Origin: Chitinispirillales bacterium
Lineage (GTDB): Bacteria > Fibrobacterota > Chitinivibrionia > Chitinivibrionales > Chitinispirillaceae
NCBI GenBank assembly: GCA_031254445.1
Contig: JAIRUL010000105.1
Coordinates: forward strand, 1 to 8,323
Direction of reading: 5' to 3'
DNA: 8,323 bases
Part shown: in pieces, positions 8,120 through 8,323 of the stretch
Position numbering within the stretch: the stretch's first letter is position 1
How the letters are laid out: each line of letters opens with the position of its first letter
Made by a program: the position numbers and the translations under genes
Notes under the pieces: model-generated
What the model was told of the DNA's origin: nothing
The model's input: the letters and a program-made list of their open reading frames with translations, nothing else
The model's database searches: none

Positions 8120-8323
8120 TAAGTCTTCTTCTCTTTCTTTTCCGCCGCCGGGAAGAGCACGTTGTTGAGAATCAGCCTATACCCGGGCGAATTTTTGTGC
8201 AGCTCGAGCATCGTCGGCTTGTCGCCGACCGCATGGGTGTAGTCCTCCGGGTCGTGCCCGCCGAGATACGTAAATTGCCCCTCGCCAACTATGCCGTGGA
8301 GGTAGCTGACCATCTTCGTCCCA
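8119..8323 (-). CDS. C-terminal fragment of a conserved protein, 5' end beyond window
   Basis: About 67 codons of the 3' end are visible and the frame stays open to the window edge, so the in-frame ATG at 8313 is probably internal. The fragment contains GGHDPEDYTHAVGD, then HKNSPGYRLILNNVLFPA, and ends in a lysine-rich tail (AEKKEKKT). From memory this resembles the C-terminus of a family often labelled 'asparagine synthetase B' in Bacteroidetes, a label I regard as doubtful; no catalytic part is in view. Its stop overlaps the transporter start (TAATG), so both are probably made from one transcript. The A/G-rich DNA encoding the Lys/Glu tail may also serve as the transporter ribosome binding site. 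No function is assigned. Confidence 0.7.
   Translation of the reverse strand, partial: GTKMVSYLHGIVGEGQFTYLGGHDPEDYTHAVGDKPTMLELHKNSPGYRLILNNVLFPAAEKKEKKT

Overview
All supported genes in this window lie on the minus strand. Read in the direction of transcription (high to low coordinates) they are: the 3' end of a conserved gene (8119-8323), a UMF1/Atg22-like major facilitator (6803-8119), a SpoU/TrmH-family RNA methyltransferase (6256-6840), a REC-HD-GYP response regulator (5002-6162), a large hybrid sensor kinase with its own HPt domain (2159-5005), and glmS (3' end cut off by the window edge, 1-1781). No rRNA, tRNA, CRISPR array, transposase or phage gene was seen.

The organism looks like a free-living or host-associated bacterium with moderately GC-rich coding DNA, AT-rich promoter gaps, frequent ATA isoleucine codons and a multi-step phosphorelay feeding cyclic-di-GMP turnover. 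Kinases and HD-GYP regulators of this type are common in anaerobic spirochaetes, clostridia and Deltaproteobacteria-like groups. The partial gene at the right edge resembles a family I recall mainly from Bacteroidetes. I cannot place the phylum from this window.

There are three transcription blocks. (1) Partial gene, MFS and RNA methyltransferase are packed tightly (TAATG junction, then a 38-nt overlap). (2) The response regulator and hybrid kinase form a two-gene unit with an ATGA junction. They have their own sigma70-like promoter at 6201-6230, and that promoter fixes the regulator start at 6162 rather than at the longer GTG reading. Together they would form a phosphorelay: periplasmic ligand to H361, D649 and H802 of the kinase, then D57 of the regulator, controlling cyclic-di-GMP hydrolysis. 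(3) glmS makes glucosamine-6-phosphate for cell wall synthesis and has its own AT-rich promoter region.

The most unusual content is repetitive. The 377-nt gap between the kinase and glmS holds a perfect 57-bp inverted repeat with a 44-nt spacer, each arm made of two smaller hairpins, and next to it a 38/41-bp tandem direct repeat. Short 6- and 7-nt tandem repeats occur in the spacer, inside glmS (an in-frame 21-residue expansion of the glutaminase domain) and across the MFS/methyltransferase overlap. They look like one loosely related family of simple repeats that has spread into coding DNA where the frame allowed it.
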